From: Pseudomonadota bacterium
GTDB lineage: Bacteria > Pseudomonadota > Alphaproteobacteria > Rhizobiales > Hyphomicrobiaceae
Reading direction: 5' to 3'
DNA length: 54,787 bases
Assembly (NCBI GenBank): GCA_023423275.1
Contig: JAFAFW010000090.1
Span: forward strand, 1-54,787
The notes under the pieces: generated by a model
Told to the model about the DNA's origin: nothing
Databases searched by the model: none
What the model saw: only the letters and a program-made list of their open reading frames with translations
In this document: positions 51,407 through 54,787 of the stretch, piece after piece
How the letters are laid out: each line of letters starts with the position of its first letter
Numbering within the stretch: the first letter of the stretch is position 1
Position numbers and translations under genes: made by a program

Positions 51407-51990
51407 GGATTATGGCGTGCTGCGATCAAACGCGATTCCTCGGCGTAAGTTGCTGTGGCCGTGATGTAGGCGAGCACTTCGCGCGCGTGCGTGTCCGGCG
51501 GATGCACGGGATAGAACGTGCGGTCGATCGCGCCGTCGCGCAGCACCAGCGTGAGACGTTTCAAATAGGTTGTGCCGCCTGTCTCGAAGACCGGCAGGCG
51601 CAACGCGCGTTGCAGCGTGCGGTCGGCATCGCTCAACAGATCGAACGGCAATCGCATCCGCTCCGCGAAGTCGCGCTGGTCCGCCGAGGATTGGAGCGAC
51701 AGCCCGAAGACCGCCGTCGGCATTTCCTCGAAGCCAAGGTATACATCGCGAAAGCCTTCTGCCTCGGGTGTCGAGCCATGGGCGCCGGGAATGACGTCCC
51801 AGTCCGGCGGGTTGGGAAGGCCTGGCCGCCCGGTCCATGGGTAGCAGAAGACGATGGTGCGGCCGGTGAGTGCCGCCAGCGAGACCTCGCGGCCGCTGGT
51901 CGCCATGACGGAGATATCGGGAAGCCGGAATCCACGGATCAGATGTTGCGTGCCGCCGTCATCGGCGGGAGGCGGCCACGGCCAGCTCAT
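51403..51990 (-). CDS. Peroxiredoxin-like protein lacking the catalytic cysteines (paralogue 2)
   Basis: 195 residues with a thioredoxin-like peroxiredoxin fold (FRLPDISVMATSGREVSLAALTGRTIVFCYPWTGRPG) very close to the upstream gene. The peroxidatic and resolving cysteines of that gene (GCTPQSC) are replaced by GSTPEAE: Ser73 and Glu78. The only cysteine is Cys49 in VFCYPWTG. It is thus unlikely to be a normal peroxidase; a binding, regulatory or decoy role is inferred. The ATG at 51990 overlaps the stop of paralogue 1 by four bases. Intact reading frame, so not a plain pseudogene. Confidence 0.83.
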   Translation of the reverse strand: MSWPWPPPADDGGTQHLIRGFRLPDISVMATSGREVSLAALTGRTIVFCYPWTGRPGLPNPPDWDVIPGAHGSTPEAEGFRDVYLGFEEMPTAVFGLSLQSSADQRDFAERMRLPFDLLSDADRTLQRALRLPVFETGGTTYLKRLTLVLRDGAIDRTFYPVHPPDTHAREVLAYITATATYAEESRLIAARHNP

Positions 51991-52577
51991 TGATCGGCTC
52001 CAGGGTTGTCTTTCAACCATTGCAGGACATCGGAGGCGTTCCGATCGGGCGGAAATACCGGATAGAATACTTTCTCGATACGGCCATTCGCGATGACCAA
52101 CGCCATCCGCTTCAGGAGCGTATGTCCGGCGACGTCCATGGTCGGCAGGTTGAGAGCTTTGCTCAGTTTCAGATCGGCGTCGGACAGTACCGGGAATGGC
52201 AAATGCAGCCGTTCGGCCATCTCCTGCTGATAGGCGGTGTCTTGTGTCGACAGGCCGAAGATCTGCGCGGCACCGGCGGTCGTCAGTTCGGCATGATGAT
52301 CGCGGAAAGCACAGCTTTGCGGTGTGCAGCCGCGCGCGCCGGGGATCATATCCCAGTCGTCGACTAGGCCGATCTGCCCCGGCCGGCCGGTGCGGGGATA
52401 GATGAAGACGACGATGCGCCCGGGCCGACGTGCCAGCGAAACGGCCTCACCGCTGGTCGCGGACAGCGGAATGTCCGGGAGCGTCATTCCCGTCAGGTGT
52501 TTGGCGGCGCCATCGTCCTCGGGTGCCGGAATCTTCGACCAATCGACGGCAAGCAGATTGTGTTGAGTGTTGGTCAT
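51987..52577 (-). CDS. Peroxiredoxin, BCP/PrxQ-like (paralogue 1)
   Basis: 196 residues. The fold is AhpC/TSA (redoxin) type, with MTLPDIPLSATSGEAVSLAR and IVVFIYPRTGRPG. The segment GARGCTPQSCAFRD has Cys84 and Cys89 four residues apart in between, like the peroxidatic/resolving pair of BCP/PrxQ enzymes, which reduce hydroperoxides with thioredoxin. No signal peptide, so cytosolic. It follows the GNAT gene by 19 bases and overlaps the cysteine-less paralogue. Confidence 0.86.
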   Translation of the reverse strand: MTNTQHNLLAVDWSKIPAPEDDGAAKHLTGMTLPDIPLSATSGEAVSLARRPGRIVVFIYPRTGRPGQIGLVDDWDMIPGARGCTPQSCAFRDHHAELTTAGAAQIFGLSTQDTAYQQEMAERLHLPFPVLSDADLKLSKALNLPTMDVAGHTLLKRMALVIANGRIEKVFYPVFPPDRNASDVLQWLKDNPGADQ

Positions 52578-52596
52578 GAGTGCCTCCGGGTGACGC

Positions 52597-53346
52597 TCAG
52601 CGGTTGAGAACGCGATAATGGTAGCTGTTTGCCGCGCTATAACCGAGCCGGCTGTAGAGTCCCTGTGCCGCGGTATTGGCTGTGACAGCCTGCAGCCCGC
52701 AAAGCCGTGCGCCCTGCTCCGCGCCCCAGGCTTCGAGCGCCAGCATCACCGCGCGCCCAGCGCCGCCACGCCGTTCATCGCTGCGCGTGCCCACGCATTC
52801 CGCCACGACCACAGGGCCGTGTAGAACGGCCAGCGCGGTGCTGAACGTGCGGCCGCCGCGCCGAATGCTCAGGAACGCGGACGGCGCTGGAACCGATGCG
52901 AGGATGCGCGGCGCCGGAGGACGGCGATCGGGCGTGATGTTGGAGAGGTAAACCTCCATCCATCCTTCATCGGGTTTATCTGCGAGCACGACGTCGTCCG
53001 GCATGGGCGTGCGCTCGATCGGTTTCATCAGCGTCGTGACCGGATCATGGACGTAGTAGCCGCGCCGCTCGAGGCGGTCATCGAGATCGGCGGGGCTGGC
53101 GTAGCCGCTTCCGACCTGAAAGCGGCTGACGGAGTCGCGCGCAAAATACAGCTTCTCGGCGGTTCGGATCGCCGTATCGACATCGTCGCCGTGGAACATG
53201 AGCGGCGAGACCGAGTTGGCGCGCTGCGAATTGCCGCCCGAATAACGCCAGAGCCAGCCATCGATGTCGCGTGTCTCGGAGGCTGGCCAGGCGTGAACGG
53301 CTGCCCGCTCGACAGCGAGGATATCCTCGGTGGTGAAGGCCATCAT
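52597..53346 (-). CDS. GNAT-family N-acetyltransferase
   Basis: 249 residues. The C-terminal half is a GNAT fold: the acetyl-CoA loop is GTRSDERRGGAGRAVMLALE and the following helix-strand is LQAVTANTAAQGLYSRLGY. The N-terminal half (DGWLWRYSGGNSQRANSVSPL) resembles the pseudo-GNAT part of a two-lobed family. Substrate unknown. GGGAGGTGG is just before the ATG at 53346. Lies 36 bases after smpB. Confidence 0.85.
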   Translation of the reverse strand: MMAFTTEDILAVERAAVHAWPASETRDIDGWLWRYSGGNSQRANSVSPLMFHGDDVDTAIRTAEKLYFARDSVSRFQVGSGYASPADLDDRLERRGYYVHDPVTTLMKPIERTPMPDDVVLADKPDEGWMEVYLSNITPDRRPPAPRILASVPAPSAFLSIRRGGRTFSTALAVLHGPVVVAECVGTRSDERRGGAGRAVMLALEAWGAEQGARLCGLQAVTANTAAQGLYSRLGYSAANSYHYRVLNR

Positions 53347-53382
53347 GCCACCTCCCCTCCCCCGGCCGCTATTCTGGTCGGG

Positions 53383-53859
53383 TCAGCCCTTCTCACGCAT
53401 CAGCCGCGCTTTCTGGCGCTGCCAGTCACGTTTGGCGGACGTCTCACGCTTGTCGTGAAGTTTCTTGCCTTGCGCCAGCCCGAGCTTGAGCTTGGCCATG
53501 CCGCGCTCGTTGAAATACAGCTCCAGCGGAATCAGCGTCATGCCCTGGCGATCGATCGAGATCGCCATCTTGTGCATCTCGCGCATGTGCAGCAGCAGGC
53601 GGCGCGGACGGCGCGGCTCGTGATTGAAGAACGGACCAGCCTGCTTGTACTCGGGGATGTAAGCGTTGATCAGCGCGAACCCGCCGTTTTCGAGGGCGGC
53701 ATAGCTTTCCGTGATATTGGCCTGGCCGGCGCGCAACGACTTCACCTCCGTGCCGGTCAGGACGATCCCGGCCTCGTAGGTCTCCGTAATGAAATATTCG
53801 AAGCGCGCCTTCCGGTTCTCAGCGATCAGCCGGCGGCCGCCATCTGATTTGGCCGCCAT
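53383..53859 (-). CDS. smpB: SsrA-binding protein SmpB
   Basis: Partner of tmRNA in rescue of stalled ribosomes. 158 residues. ENRKARFEYFITETYEAGIVLTGTEVKSLR, the NITESYA core and the C-terminal tail KKLHDKRETSAKRDWQRQKARLMREK that enters the empty mRNA channel are typical. The ssrA gene is not in the window. 34 bases after dapA. Confidence 0.98.
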   Translation of the reverse strand: MAAKSDGGRRLIAENRKARFEYFITETYEAGIVLTGTEVKSLRAGQANITESYAALENGGFALINAYIPEYKQAGPFFNHEPRRPRRLLLHMREMHKMAISIDRQGMTLIPLELYFNERGMAKLKLGLAQGKKLHDKRETSAKRDWQRQKARLMREKG

Positions 53860-53893
53860 TCTCGTAGCACTCCTGCTCTTAGCGTAACGCTCG

Positions 53894-54784
<891 letters not shown>

Positions 54785-54787
54785 GAT

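Overview
The window reads as a chromosomal, core-genome segment of a GC-rich alphaproteobacterium, most likely of the order Hyphomicrobiales (Rhizobiales). The evidence is the gene order dusB-ntrB-ntrC-ntrY-ntrX-trkA-hfq-hflX, a fused IspDF enzyme, Porin_2-type porins whose N-termini carry a short cysteine/coiled-coil segment, and the order rpoZ-rsh-pdxJ-acpS-lepB-rnc-era-recO. I see no rRNA, tRNA, CRISPR array, insertion sequence, integrase or phage gene. The genus cannot be fixed from the sequence alone.

Layout. 1-1895 (minus): most of parE, cut by the left edge. 2.2-5.9 kb (plus): two tandem paralogous porins, each with its own long and partly conserved leader and its own terminator. 6.2-10.3 kb: a small exported protein, an exported alpha/beta hydrolase, an exported low-complexity protein (minus), then galM and an SMP-30/gluconolactonase-type gene as a sugar operon. 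10.3-18.6 kb (minus): an outer-membrane biogenesis operon lptF-lptG-lptD-surA followed by pdxA-rsmA. 18.8-22.6 kb (plus): pepA, a secreted Gln-rich protein behind an AT-rich island, and mazG.

22.6-33.6 kb (minus): the nitrogen-control and Hfq block, dusB-ntrB-ntrC, then ntrY-ntrX, trkA, hfq and hflX. 33.8-36.2 kb (plus): ispDF, a MarR-type regulator and a CinA-C/PncC amidase. 36.2-39.3 kb (minus): a RatA/COQ10-type protein, a PhnA-like protein, a P-loop kinase, lipA and two small GlsB/YeaQ-type membrane proteins. 39.4-41.4 kb (plus): a class III CoA-transferase and a UdgX-type uracil-binding protein. 41.4-49.4 kb (minus): folK, rpoZ, rsh, pdxJ, acpS, lepB, rnc, era and recO. 49.6-51.4 kb (plus): a LabA-type NYN nuclease, a family-5 uracil-DNA glycosylase and a DUF3775 protein. 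51.4-54.8 kb (minus): dapA, smpB, a GNAT acetyltransferase and two overlapping peroxiredoxin-like genes, the second of which has lost both catalytic cysteines.

I did not find an obvious new defence or mobile system. The best leads are non-coding: the duplicated porin leaders with a covarying hairpin, a 25-bp stacked hairpin directly in front of lipA, an 11-bp inverted repeat directly in front of udgX, and dyads placed on the predicted ntrYX and dusB-ntrBC promoters. Among proteins, the cysteine-less peroxiredoxin paralogue and the presence of two different uracil-DNA-glycosylase-superfamily proteins are the most notable. No computation or database search was run; family calls rest on motif recognition.
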